A stretch of 64,000 nt of DNA from DASVWZ01 sp036392935. GTDB lineage: Bacteria; Acidobacteriota; Terriglobia; Terriglobales; Acidobacteriaceae. Each line of letters opens with the position of its first letter. Position 1 is the stretch's first letter. The DNA is taken from the NCBI GenBank assembly GCA_036392935.1, contig DASVWZ010000156.1, forward strand, positions 18,623 through 82,622, given 5' to 3'. A program made the position numbers and the translations under genes. The notes beneath the pieces are model-generated. The model was not told the DNA's origin. It did not search any database and saw nothing but the letters and a program-made list of their open reading frames with translations. Positions 44,099-53,369 of the stretch are shown here, in pieces.

Positions 44099-45442
44099 TC
44101 ACGCACCAGGCGGGAATTCACGCAAAACGTACCCCAAAGCGTCATTTTTGTCCTGGAAACGCCCCTCCAGCTGGCCATCCTCGACGGCTGAGAGAATTTT
44201 TTTGAAACGCGGTCCCGGCGGGTATCCGGCGGCGATCAGATCATCGCCCGTGACCAGCGGCCGAGGGCGGAGCGCGGCTTCCGGCAGGTGAGCCATTTTT
44301 TCACGCGTAAACTCATAAGCCCCAAGATTACAATGACTTGAGAGGCAATCGATGCGGTGTAATTCCAGATGTTCGTCAAAATTTGGCATGCGAACAAATT
44401 TTTTAAACGTCGACTCGCTCATCCGCTGCGCGTGGCCAAAACGCATGTGATTGTCAACCAAAGCAAGAATCTGCCGGGTTTCGTCTCCCGAAAATCGCAA
44501 GCGTTCGCAGATCGCCTCGGCCATTTTCACGCCGACGTCGACATGTCCATCAAAACGAATGCGATCGGGCGCCACACGAAAAGTCGGCGGCTTGCCCACA
44601 TCGTGCAATAAAGCTCCCCACGCCAGCGTGGGCGGGCATGGCTGTGGCAGCTTGCTCAGTAAAAGCAGCGTGTGAACAAAAACATCGCCCTCGGGATGAA
44701 ACTCCGGTGGTTGTGCAATCCCTTTCATTGCTTCGATTTCCGGCAAAACCTCATGCTGCAGGCCAGTCTGATCGAGCAATAAAAATGCTTCGCGAGCATG
44801 ACCTTCCGTCAGCATTTTTGTGAGTTCATCACGCACTCGCTCGCGGGAAACCTGACGAATTTCCGGCGCCAGTTGTTTAATTGCCGCGAACGTCTTCGAT
44901 TCGATTTCATAGCCGAAACGAGCCGCGAACCGAACCGCTCGCAGCATTCGGAGTTTGTCTTCGGTAAATCTTAGTTCGGGTTCGCCGATGGTTCGAATGA
45001 TCTTGCGTTTTAAATCCTCCTGCCCGCCGACATAATCCAGCACTTTGTTGGTGATGGGATCAAGCAGCAATCCGTTGATAGTAAAGTCCCGCCGCTGCAC
45101 GTCTTGGCGCGCATCATGTGTGAATCGGACTTCATCCGGATGGCGGCCGTCGGAATATCCGATGTCGCTGCGAAATGTGGCAACCTCGACATCCTTCGGC
45201 TGACTCTCGACTCGCGCGTCGTCTGGTATTGGCACCAGCACCACGCCGAACTGCGCGCCGACCGCATAGGTCTGAGGGAAAATTCGCATGACTTCTTCCG
45301 GCGTGGCCTCTGTCGCAACGTCATAGTCAGCAGGCTCGCGTTTGAGCAGAAGATCGCGTACGCAACCGCCCGCCAGATAGGCCTGATGGCCTTTCTCACG
45401 CAGGGTGCGAATGATCGAAATGGCAAAGTCTCTCGCGTCCAT
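44099..45442 (-). CDS. cca: CCA tRNA nucleotidyltransferase / poly(A) polymerase with HD domain
   Basis: A 447-residue class II nucleotidyltransferase. Head domain: LAGGCVRDLLLKREPADYDVAT, which holds the GG-x-VRD motif and the DYD metal site. It then has RRDFTINGLLLDP and the ERxxxE-like REIxxQVSRERVRDELTKML. An HD domain follows: WGALLHDVGKPPTF. Such proteins add or repair the 3' CCA on tRNA, or add poly(A); the two are hard to separate by sequence. It is divergent from tsaD with 23 bases between start codons, and may share a transcript with gatC. Confidence 0.9.
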   Translation of the reverse strand: MDARDFAISIIRTLREKGHQAYLAGGCVRDLLLKREPADYDVATEATPEEVMRIFPQTYAVGAQFGVVLVPIPDDARVESQPKDVEVATFRSDIGYSDGRHPDEVRFTHDARQDVQRRDFTINGLLLDPITNKVLDYVGGQEDLKRKIIRTIGEPELRFTEDKLRMLRAVRFAARFGYEIESKTFAAIKQLAPEIRQVSRERVRDELTKMLTEGHAREAFLLLDQTGLQHEVLPEIEAMKGIAQPPEFHPEGDVFVHTLLLLSKLPQPCPPTLAWGALLHDVGKPPTFRVAPDRIRFDGHVDVGVKMAEAICERLRFSGDETRQILALVDNHMRFGHAQRMSESTFKKFVRMPNFDEHLELHRIDCLSSHCNLGAYEFTREKMAHLPEAALRPRPLVTGDDLIAAGYPPGPRFKKILSAVEDGQLEGRFQDKNDALGYVLREFPPGA

Positions 45443-45465
45443 ACCGAGTCTTTACCAGATAGTAT

Positions 45466-46614
45466 ATGGACATGCCCGGCGCTAAAATTCTCGGCATTGA
45501 AAGCTCGTGTGACGAGACGGCTGCATCCGTGGTGCGATCAGGCGAGAAAGTTATCTCAAATGTCGTCTTCTCGCAGATTGCGACGCACCAGCCGTATGGC
45601 GGAGTTGTGCCGGAACTGGCTTCCCGCGAGCATCTGCGGGCAATCGTTCCGGTAGTACGAAAAGCGTTGGCGGATGCTGGTCAAAGCTTTCAGTCCATCG
45701 ATGCGCTGGCCGTCACCCAGGGCCCCGGGCTGGCGGGAGCTTTGCTTGTCGGAATCAGCTACGCGAAAGCACTGGCTTTTGCTCTCGAAAAGCCGTTGAT
45801 TGCCGTAAATCATCTCGAAGGCCATATCCACGCGGTGTTGCTCGAGGAGCGGCAAAAAGGAAATCGCGAATTAAATTTTCCAGTGCTGGCGCTGGTGGTC
45901 TCCGGTGGGCACACGCACTTATACCTTGCAGCCAAAAAAAGTGATAGCTGGTCCTACCAGAATGTCGGGCACACGCGAGACGACGCGGCTGGCGAGGCTT
46001 TCGACAAAGTTGCCAAACTGCTCGCGCTGGGATATCCCGGCGGGCCGATTATAGACAAGCTTGCACCGCACGGTAATCCTGAAGCCGTAAAATTCCCGCC
46101 GGCGCAACTGAAGCACCGCGACCGCAATGACCGAGGTAATCCCGCAGACGCCCTGCGCTTCGATTTTTCCTACAGCGGAATTAAAACAGCTGTGTTGCGA
46201 TACGTCGAGACCAACGATTTGCACCAATCGATTGATGCCCGGAGGCGAGCACTGGCCACGCCGAACAAGCCAACAGTCGAAGACTATCTGCGGCTTTGCG
46301 ATCGGCAGTCTCTGGATCTGATCGCGTCATTTCAACATGCGATGATCGAGGACCTCGTCGGCAAAACTCTGGCCGCAGCGCGGGCTTTCGATGTGGCAAC
46401 TTTGTTCGTCACCGGGGGAGTGGCGGCGAACCAGGCACTGCGCCGGCGATTCGAAGATGTGTCAGCGCAGGAAGGGTTACCGGTATTTTTTCCTTCTCGC
46501 CCGCTTTCCACCGACAACGCGGCCATGATCGCGGCCGCAGCTTATCCGAAATTTCTGGTAAACGATTTCGCGCCAATGGATTTTTCCGCCGAAGCCGGCA
46601 TGGCGCTGAAATAA
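45466..46614 (+). CDS. tsaD: TsaD, tRNA N6-threonylcarbamoyladenosine transferase
   Basis: A 382-residue enzyme of the ASKHA fold that transfers threonylcarbamoyl to A37 of ANN-decoding tRNAs with TsaB and TsaE. Motifs: LGIESSCDETAASVV at the N terminus, the metal-binding NHLEGHIHAVL, SGGHTHLYL, and TGGVAANQALRRRF. Length is at the upper end of the family (about 340-360 is usual); the extra is a loop around residues 205-270. Either ATG at 45466 or at 45472 could start it. It is the only tsa gene in the window. Confidence 0.96.
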   Translation: MDMPGAKILGIESSCDETAASVVRSGEKVISNVVFSQIATHQPYGGVVPELASREHLRAIVPVVRKALADAGQSFQSIDALAVTQGPGLAGALLVGISYAKALAFALEKPLIAVNHLEGHIHAVLLEERQKGNRELNFPVLALVVSGGHTHLYLAAKKSDSWSYQNVGHTRDDAAGEAFDKVAKLLALGYPGGPIIDKLAPHGNPEAVKFPPAQLKHRDRNDRGNPADALRFDFSYSGIKTAVLRYVETNDLHQSIDARRRALATPNKPTVEDYLRLCDRQSLDLIASFQHAMIEDLVGKTLAAARAFDVATLFVTGGVAANQALRRRFEDVSAQEGLPVFFPSRPLSTDNAAMIAAAAYPKFLVNDFAPMDFSAEAGMALK

Positions 46615-46648
46615 GCGGAGTACCATTCGTTTTTCGCGTGCGCGGCGT

Positions 46649-47827
46649 TCACTGGATGTTCTGGGAATAATAGCCGTCGCGGGCCTCTATGCTCATATCT
46701 TTCTTGTTAGTCGAAACTTGAATCTTGTGGTAGTCCCCGGAGACTTGCGGAGCAACCGGGGTGTAACCGAGGCTGTATTGCGTGCGGAGTTCCTGTTCGA
46801 TCTGAGCATAGATCTGATCGACGGGCAGCTTCTTTGAGACTTCAAAAAGACGTCCTCCAGTGGGTTGAGCCATCTGTTCAAGAATTTTTTTTCCATCGGG
46901 ATGAGTTGCCTGAGGGTAGCCGCCACCACCGTGGCGGCCCATGCCCCCGCCCATCGGCCCGCCCATTCCCGGATAACCGAAGCCACCTTTCGGGCCAGAC
47001 TGATAGGCTTCGTCATCTTTGAAGAGGATGGAATAAACGATGGTGTCGGCGCGTTGGGCGCTCTCGATCGCCGATTGCAGCGTCTCTTTGCTGCCGCGAT
47101 CGACGCCGTCGGAGAGGATGACAATGGCTTTACGGCCGGATTGCTTCTTCATTAACTCGTTTGAGGCAAGGTAAACCGCGTCATATAGCAACGTTCCTCC
47201 GCCTGCGTGCGCTCTTCCGCTGCCGGGCCAGCCGCCGCGACCCTGACTTGATCCGGAGCTTTGCGGTGCGTTGCCCGACGATTGGTTGAACTGCGGTGTC
47301 TGCAAAAGATTCAGAGCGTCTTCCAGTTTCTGGCGGGAAGACGTGAGATCTTGTAACAATTCCACCTCGCGATCGAAATGGATAATGAAAGCCTTGTCCG
47401 TGTTCTCGCGGACCATCTGATCAAGAAACGTGCGGCTGGCAGTGCGTTCGTCATCGAGCACGCGGCGCTGACTGAGGCTGGTATCGACGAGAAGTCCGAG
47501 TGTCAGTGGTTGGTCGGTATATTTAGCGAAGTAGCGGATGGTCTGTGGGTGCCCATTGTCGGTGAGAGCGAAATCGTCTTTGACAAGGTCAGAAACCAGA
47601 TTGCCTTTCTTGTCGCGGACACTGGCATAAACATTCACCACATTTACGTGCACGGAAACAGTAGTCACCGATTCGTTATTTGCTCCAGGCGTGGCAGCGA
47701 TCGAGGTTGCCGACTGGTTCGCGTTCGCCGATTGCGCTGCGAGCTGCGAAAGCAAGCCGAGCGGCACAACGGCGCAGAAGATAACGGTGACAAGCCACTG
47801 TAAAGCTTTACCTGCAGAATGGAACAT
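46649..47827 (-). CDS. VWFA-related Acidobacterial-domain protein
   Basis: A 392-residue secreted protein from ATG 47827, with a signal peptide (ALQWLVTVIFCAVVPLGLLSQLAAQ). The N-terminal part (about 45-105) has the family stretch VHVNVVNVYASVRDKKGNLV, then the von Willebrand A domain with MIDAS motif DTSLS in LTLGLLVDTSLSQRRVLD. A Gly/Ser-rich loop (NQSSGNAPQSSGSSQGRGGWPGSGRAHAGGG) and a Gly-rich GFGYPGMGGPMGGGMGRHGGGG stretch are unusual low-complexity inserts. Copies of this domain type are frequent in Acidobacteriota; function is unknown. Convergent with tsaD. Confidence 0.85.
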   Translation of the reverse strand: MFHSAGKALQWLVTVIFCAVVPLGLLSQLAAQSANANQSATSIAATPGANNESVTTVSVHVNVVNVYASVRDKKGNLVSDLVKDDFALTDNGHPQTIRYFAKYTDQPLTLGLLVDTSLSQRRVLDDERTASRTFLDQMVRENTDKAFIIHFDREVELLQDLTSSRQKLEDALNLLQTPQFNQSSGNAPQSSGSSQGRGGWPGSGRAHAGGGTLLYDAVYLASNELMKKQSGRKAIVILSDGVDRGSKETLQSAIESAQRADTIVYSILFKDDEAYQSGPKGGFGYPGMGGPMGGGMGRHGGGGYPQATHPDGKKILEQMAQPTGGRLFEVSKKLPVDQIYAQIEQELRTQYSLGYTPVAPQVSGDYHKIQVSTNKKDMSIEARDGYYSQNIQ

Positions 47828-48200
47828 GGACGCGGTTGAAATCCAAAGCGAATTATCTGGTGAGAATGTAAGTGTATGCGAATGGTTGTGGAGAGCATCG
47901 TAAAACTTTGTAAAGCGCACGAGTTGAAAAGGATTAAAGCGAACTTTGCAACAAAAACAATACACGCAAGGCTGACAAAATTTGCCGGTGCAGGTCGGAA
48001 GATGTTGCCGCGTCGCTCGCAGGGCACCGCGAGGGGGCTTGGCCGTTCCGCTGGTAAATCGCTCAGTTTGAATGAGATAAGCTTCGAATGGGCTTGGAAG
48101 CGGAATTGCGTGTCACCACTGGACGATGGCCGCTGAAGTTGAGTGACATCGTGCCGATAGAGACTGAGGATCGGCAATCGTGGTCCGAATGGAGGCTAGT
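47828..48200. other. 373-base divergent intergenic region
   Basis: No convincing reading frame. It separates the VWA gene (minus) from the triple-repeat gene (plus), so both promoters should be here, but no strong -10/-35 pair is clear. AT-rich parts lie at 47830-47960. The region has no heptad repeats. Confidence 0.3.
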
Positions 48201-48716
48201 ATGTCAGTAGCAGGCGTGGGAAGCCATGTACCATCCACTCAGAGCTTTCAAAGCATTCAGCAGTTTCAACAGGAATTTCAGCAACTCGGCCAGGCCTTGC
48301 AGTCGGGCAATCTGTCGGCTGCGCAATCCGACTTCGCGACCTTGCAGTCGCTCCAGCCGCAGGGAAGCAGCAGTGCCCAGAGCGGCAATCCGATTGCCCA
48401 AGCGTTCACCCAGCTGTCACAGGATTTGCAGTCCGGGAATCTGTCGGGTGCACAGCAGGACTACCAGACGATTCAGCAAGACTTTCAGAGGCAGGCGACT
48501 TCTGTACATCATCACCGCAGCGGCGGGGGGCAAAGTGAAATCACTCAGCTGATGAGCGAATTGGGCCAGTCGCTGCAGTCAGGTAACCTGACCACCGCGC
48601 AACAGACGTACAACAGTCTGGTGCAGGACTTGCAGCAGTTCAGCCAGAGTAGTGGTTCGTCGTCTGCGCTGATTTCGGCGCAGGCGAGTTCAGCGGCACT
48701 CTCGGTTAGCGCTTAG
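48201..48716 (+). CDS. Protein with three QSGNLS helical repeats
   Basis: A 171-residue Gln/Ser-rich protein, start ATG 48201 with GGAGG six bases ahead. Three repeats are obvious: FQQLGQALQSGNLSAAQSDF (~25-44), FTQLSQDLQSGNLSGAQQDY (~70-90) and MSELGQSLQSGNLTTAQQTY (~118-140). Each would form a helix-turn-helix around the SGNL turn. No signal peptide or membrane segment is seen; the linkers are Ser/Gln-rich. I recall similar short proteins with this motif in Acidobacteriota but cannot name a function. Confidence 0.8.
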   Translation: MSVAGVGSHVPSTQSFQSIQQFQQEFQQLGQALQSGNLSAAQSDFATLQSLQPQGSSSAQSGNPIAQAFTQLSQDLQSGNLSGAQQDYQTIQQDFQRQATSVHHHRSGGGQSEITQLMSELGQSLQSGNLTTAQQTYNSLVQDLQQFSQSSGSSSALISAQASSAALSVSA

Positions 48717-48748
48717 CTGAATGTGGAGTTGGCGAACGGCTGGGCTGG

Positions 48749-50368
48749 TTATGGTTCAATGCCGCGAGTGGTCTCCTCAGCCTGGGCGCTCGCAACTGCA
48801 GGGTAGGGTATCTGCTTTCGCCGGCGCAAGTCAGAAAGCAGACGCGACCGTGTCAGCCACAATCCCAGCGCGATAGTCGCCGCCCACGTGACCGCGGCCA
48901 GCGAAAACGCGGCAACATCCGCAGTGCGACTGCCGGGCGCAACCAGGCTAGCCACGCGTTGCGCAAGAACTCCGGCAACGATTGCGGTCAGCAGAGCCTT
49001 GCCGAGTTCACCCCATTGCAACTCGTCGACCGGAATCAGCCTGCGCCGATGAAGCAGACCCGCCAGCACTATCGTATTGGCGACAATCCCGATATCAGAA
49101 GCAATGGCTAATCCGACCGTGGACAATCCGCGATAAAGTGCCGAATAGACCGGCAACGAAGCCACAGTCACAATGGTACTGGCGACCATGGGAGTAAGCG
49201 TATTACCGGCTGCATAAAAAGCGCGGGCGTACAAAGCCTGAGCCGACCAGAACGCCAGCGAAAGCGAAAACCAAAAAAAATAAACTGCGGTCGCTTGCGA
49301 ATCCGAGAACTGGAATCTCCCCCGACGGTAAACCAGGTCGATCAGCGGTAATGCGGTTACCATCATCAGGCTGCTGGTCAAAATAGAGGCCGCGCTGATT
49401 CGGTAGACCGATCCGCTCACCGTAGCAGCGAATTCACGAAGACGTTTCTCCCCAAACAGCCGCGCGAAAAATGGCAATGATGCCTGACCCGCCGCCTGAC
49501 CCAGAATCGCCATAGGCACCGCAAACAGGCGCTTCGCGTAATTCAGCCGCGTGATTTCGCCAACTCCATTGGAGGCGAAATGGCGCAGAATCCAATCGTC
49601 GGCGCTGACCAACGAAACGCCGAGCGCAAGCGGAATCGTAAGTCGAACCCATTCAAGAAAAGCAGGGTTACGCATGGCAAAAGAAATTCGATACCCGGTG
49701 CCGATGCGCGCCGCGCCAATGGCGTTGATCAGGAATGGTCCGAGAATGCTGCCAATCAGCGCCCCATAAGCCAGGGACGAGATGCCCAACGGCTTCGACA
49801 AGAGCACCCCACCGAGAATGATGCAGGCGTTGTAAAGCAAAGGCCCCAGGGCTGGGAACAAAAAAAGTCGCCGGGAAAGCAGTACCGCCGACACAACTCC
49901 GCCGACATAAAAAAAGATTTGTGCGGGCAAAAGAATGCGCGTGAGATGAACGCACAGGACCACTTGTTCGGCTGTAAATCCGCTGAAGAAGTAGCGGGTC
50001 ATTTGTGGCGTGAAGATTTCGGCCAATACTACGCCGAAGCCCAAAACCACAGTCATGATGGTAATGATGACCGAAAAGGTTTTTTCTGCATCCTTCTGTT
50101 TACCCTCAGCCAGAAAGCGGGTGTAGATGGAAACAAAGGTGATGGAAGCAGTACCACCAGAAACGATGTAGTTGAGCCAGTCGGGGATGGTGAATCCGGC
50201 GACGTAGGCGTCGGTCTGAAGACCGGCTCCAAAGGCCCAGGCGATATAGGCTTCGCGGACGTATCCGATCACGCGCGAGAGCATGATGGCAGACATCAGC
50301 AGCACGGTCGCAGAAAACTCCGTGTGCTCATGCGACGGCCGTAACAGGCGCAAGACGCGATTCAGCAT
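48749..50368 (-). CDS. murJ: MurJ, lipid II flippase
   Basis: A 539-residue MOP-superfamily transporter with about 14 membrane segments. MurJ carries lipid II across the inner membrane for peptidoglycan synthesis. The family N terminus is seen in STVLLMSAIMLSRVIGYVREAYIAWAFG, with the typical AYVAGFTIPDWLNYIVSGG and ITFVSIYTRFLAEGKQKDAEK. Conserved Arg residues around TM1 and TM2 (SRVIGYVREA, RFLAEGK) are present. A charged tail of about 30 residues (RRRKQIPYPAVASAQAEE) ends it. Single gene on the minus strand. Confidence 0.93.
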   Translation of the reverse strand: MLNRVLRLLRPSHEHTEFSATVLLMSAIMLSRVIGYVREAYIAWAFGAGLQTDAYVAGFTIPDWLNYIVSGGTASITFVSIYTRFLAEGKQKDAEKTFSVIITIMTVVLGFGVVLAEIFTPQMTRYFFSGFTAEQVVLCVHLTRILLPAQIFFYVGGVVSAVLLSRRLFLFPALGPLLYNACIILGGVLLSKPLGISSLAYGALIGSILGPFLINAIGAARIGTGYRISFAMRNPAFLEWVRLTIPLALGVSLVSADDWILRHFASNGVGEITRLNYAKRLFAVPMAILGQAAGQASLPFFARLFGEKRLREFAATVSGSVYRISAASILTSSLMMVTALPLIDLVYRRGRFQFSDSQATAVYFFWFSLSLAFWSAQALYARAFYAAGNTLTPMVASTIVTVASLPVYSALYRGLSTVGLAIASDIGIVANTIVLAGLLHRRRLIPVDELQWGELGKALLTAIVAGVLAQRVASLVAPGSRTADVAAFSLAAVTWAATIALGLWLTRSRLLSDLRRRKQIPYPAVASAQAEETTRGIEP

Positions 50369-50472
50369 GACCGCCGGCTATTCATTCGCAAATGTTGGCG
50401 CAATCTTCTGAGAGCGTAACAGAGGTGATGACAAACACATGCGCCTATCTCGCTTTGGCTAGTTACAAAGGA

Positions 50473-50478
50473 TATAAT
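50473..50478 (+). promoter_or_regulatory. TATAAT box upstream of the class III aminotransferase
   Basis: A perfect TATAAT lies 72 bases before the GTG start candidate. The -35 is poor (TTGGCT is only 12 bases away). Confidence 0.35.
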
Positions 50479-50550
50479 GCGCGGTCGCGTCTGAGGCCTG
50501 ATGCGCTGCGAGACGGCTCTGCTGTGATAGGCCTGCTTTGACAGGCTTGA

Positions 50551-51936
50551 GTGGCGCGCCCGATAATCCGATGCGTGGCGGACTCGACTGAACGCGTTGT
50601 TTCTGCTTTATTCCACCGATCCTTCCGGAAAACCTTTCCGCGCGCAGTGCGTGGGGAAGGCGTTTACCTATGGGATGAGAATGGCAAACGCTACCTGGAT
50701 TTCTGCTCGTCAGCGGTGGTGAATTTTATCGGTCACGGAGTCGGCGAAATCGCAGATGCGATGGCGGCGCAAGCGAAACAACTGGAATTTGTCCACAGCA
50801 GCCAGTTCACCACGCCAGTTGCCGAAGAATATGCTTCGGAGCTGCTTGCATTTGCTGGTCCGAACTTTGCTGGCGGACGTATTTTCTTCACCAGCGGAGG
50901 ATCGGAAGCCATCGAAACCGCGCTCAAATTGGCACGGCAGTATCAGGTGGAAATCGGGCATCCCGAGCGCTACCAGACGTTTAGCCGAAAGCAAAGCTAT
51001 CATGGTGCGACTCTCGGCGCGTTGGCGGTGTCTGGAAATCAGCGACGCCGGCTTATGTATTTTCCGATGGTTCGAGAATTCACGCACGTTGGCACGCCGT
51101 ACTGCTATCGCTGTGCGTACGATTGCACTGATGGTTGCCGGAACTGTGGCCTGGACTATGCAGCGGAACTCGATCATGCGTTGGAGCGTGCGAATTGCGA
51201 AGCCGCGGCCTTCATTTTTGAGCCGGTCAGCGGGGCGACATTGGGAGCCGTTGTCCCTCCGCCTGGCTATCTGCAGGAAGTTGCTGACGTTTGCCGGAAG
51301 CATCATGCCCTGCTGATTGCCGACGAAGTCATGACCGGCATAGGGAGGACGGGGCGAAACTTCGCCGTTGACCATTGGGATGTTGCACCCGACATTCTTG
51401 TAACCGCCAAAGGATTATCCAGCGGATACGCGCCGTTGGGAGCGGTTATTGCGACGAAGCGGGTCGCTGATGCTATTGCCAACGGCTCTGGAACATTCGT
51501 CCATGGATTCACATACAACTGCCATCCAGTTTCGCTGGCGGCCGGACGTGCGGTTCTTGGGTATCTGCAAGCCCATTCGCTGGTGCGGGCTGCGGATTCG
51601 GGCGTTGTAGGAACGCCAGCCGATGAACTCAAAACATTACTTGCGGCCCTTCGCGATCTGCCTTGCGTCGGTGACGTGCGGGGCATTGGCTTGCTCTGGG
51701 CCGTCGAATTTGTCGCCGACAAAAAGACGAAACAGCCTCTTGCGGTCGAACACAACTTCGCAGCGAAAGTTGCCGAGGCTGCGATGAAGCGCGGAGTGCT
51801 CGTGTATCCCATGCAGGGCTGCGCGGATGGCACGGCCGGCGATCATGTTCTGATAGCACCCGCGGCGGTAATCACTCACGGTGATCTTCAGTTTGGTATC
51901 GAGAAACTTCGTGAAGCGATTAACGATTTGGGCTAG
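50551..51936 (+). CDS. Class III PLP aminotransferase with a five-cysteine insert
   Basis: A 461-residue fold-type I enzyme. Motifs: FFTSGGSEAIETALKLARQY (PLP phosphate loop, ~112-131), Asp258 in LLIADEVMTGIGRTG, and Schiff-base Lys287 in LVTAKGLSSGYAPLGAV. Between residues 185 and 199 the sequence CYRCAYDCTDGCRNC has five cysteines (185, 188, 192, 196, 199). Class III families with YCYRC-type inserts exist, but five Cys suggests a bound metal. Substrate unknown; 4-aminobutyrate-, beta-alanine- or diamine-type are possible. The start is uncertain: GTG 50551 or GTG 50575. Its 3' end overlaps the convergent hemY by four bases. Confidence 0.85.
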   Translation: MARPIIRCVADSTERVVSALFHRSFRKTFPRAVRGEGVYLWDENGKRYLDFCSSAVVNFIGHGVGEIADAMAAQAKQLEFVHSSQFTTPVAEEYASELLAFAGPNFAGGRIFFTSGGSEAIETALKLARQYQVEIGHPERYQTFSRKQSYHGATLGALAVSGNQRRRLMYFPMVREFTHVGTPYCYRCAYDCTDGCRNCGLDYAAELDHALERANCEAAAFIFEPVSGATLGAVVPPPGYLQEVADVCRKHHALLIADEVMTGIGRTGRNFAVDHWDVAPDILVTAKGLSSGYAPLGAVIATKRVADAIANGSGTFVHGFTYNCHPVSLAAGRAVLGYLQAHSLVRAADSGVVGTPADELKTLLAALRDLPCVGDVRGIGLLWAVEFVADKKTKQPLAVEHNFAAKVAEAAMKRGVLVYPMQGCADGTAGDHVLIAPAAVITHGDLQFGIEKLREAINDLG

Positions 51937-53369
51937 ACTTTCGCGGCCGTAATCTGGGGCGCGCTCGTCCGGATGCCCAGACTGTTCAGGCATTTCATCG
52001 CTGCTTCATTGCCGGTACGGATGCAGTCGGGCACGCCGATACCACGATAGCCGTTGCCGGCGAGCGCCAGGCCGGGAAGTTGCTGTAGAAAGCTGTCGAT
52101 GCGGGAGAGCCGTTCAAGATGGCCAACGCCGTACTGGGCCATCGATCGCCGCCAGCGATGAACGCGCCCGAACAACGGCTCGGCGCTAAGGCCAATGATC
52201 TGACCCAGTTCCGCGCGTACGCTGTTCAGAATTTCGTCATCCGGTGCATTCAATATCGCTTCATTCCTCGCTGCACCCACAAAACAACGAATCAACGCAC
52301 GATTTGCCGCAGCCCGATGAGGAAATTTATTGTGAACGAAGGTCGCGGCCATCATGCGAGTACCTTCGCTGCGTGGCACCAGGAAGCCGAATCCCGGAGG
52401 CAGCGATTGACGCACGCCGCCCTCATAGCCGAGATTTACGGTGATCGAAGAAGTGTAGACAATTCCACGCAAGTCCGTGGCGAGGTCGGAACCGAAATTA
52501 TCGACCAGATCAGCCGCGATTTGCGCCGGTGTGGCGATTACAACCGCGTCAAAGTAATCCGACGCATAACCCGCTGAAACGACCCAACCACCGGCTTCGC
52601 GCGTAATCGATTGCACCGGCGTGCTCGGTTTCAACTTCGATCCATCGAGCTTGGCTACAGCAGCATCCGCCATGCCCTGCATTCCTCCGGTTAGCGCGGT
52701 GAACAGCGGACGGCCAGGCCCTTTCGCAGCCTTCGCCATCTTACGCCGCGCAGAAAGCATGGCACGGCCAAGACTTCCGTGCTGGGCTTCCATCTCGGCG
52801 AAGCGAGGTAGCGCCGCGCGAACCGACAGCTGGTCGGCCCCACCGCCATAAACGCCAGAGAGCAGCGGATCCGCGAGCCGGTCTACCATCTCCGGGCCGT
52901 AATGACGCGTGACGAAAGCGGCGACGGTCTCGTCCTCATCAGCTTTCCGCGGGGGATGAAACCACTCGGCGGCCATGCGAAGTTTTGCTCCTACTGAAAA
53001 TAGCGGGGAGAGCACGGTCGGCAGAATCTTCGTGGGCACCATGAACATGAGGCCGTCGGGAATGACCACCAGACGGCCTTTGACTACGATGAAAGTCTTG
53101 CGCTCGGCGTCGTTCGAAGGCACAAGTTGATCGCCGATGCCGAGTTCCCGGCAGAAATCGGACGCCCAAGGTTTTTCCGTGAGAAAAGAATCGGGCCCGG
53201 CTTCGACCTGGCAGCCATCGATCATCTCGGTGCAAAGCACTCCACCAAAACGCGCCGTTGACTCGAACAGCGTGTAATCGATTTCAGCGCCGGCTTGGCG
53301 CTGTTTTTCGAGGGTGAATGCGGCTGACAATCCCGCGCAGCCGCCCCCGATCACCGCGACGCGCTTCAC
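51933..53369 (-). CDS. hemY: HemY-type porphyrinogen oxidase
   Basis: A 478-residue flavoprotein that oxidises protoporphyrinogen IX or coproporphyrinogen III in heme synthesis. The FAD-binding N terminus is MKRVAVIGGGCAGLSAAFTL, and family stretches include FGGVLCTEMIDGCQVEAGPDSF and LAGNGYRGIGVPDCIRTG near the end. The start ATG overlaps the hemH stop (ATGA). Gene order E-H-Y is that of the Bacillus hemEHY operon, where HemY acts on coproporphyrinogen. Which substrate is used here cannot be read. Confidence 0.93.
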   Translation of the reverse strand: MKRVAVIGGGCAGLSAAFTLEKQRQAGAEIDYTLFESTARFGGVLCTEMIDGCQVEAGPDSFLTEKPWASDFCRELGIGDQLVPSNDAERKTFIVVKGRLVVIPDGLMFMVPTKILPTVLSPLFSVGAKLRMAAEWFHPPRKADEDETVAAFVTRHYGPEMVDRLADPLLSGVYGGGADQLSVRAALPRFAEMEAQHGSLGRAMLSARRKMAKAAKGPGRPLFTALTGGMQGMADAAVAKLDGSKLKPSTPVQSITREAGGWVVSAGYASDYFDAVVIATPAQIAADLVDNFGSDLATDLRGIVYTSSITVNLGYEGGVRQSLPPGFGFLVPRSEGTRMMAATFVHNKFPHRAAANRALIRCFVGAARNEAILNAPDDEILNSVRAELGQIIGLSAEPLFGRVHRWRRSMAQYGVGHLERLSRIDSFLQQLPGLALAGNGYRGIGVPDCIRTGNEAAMKCLNSLGIRTSAPQITAAKV

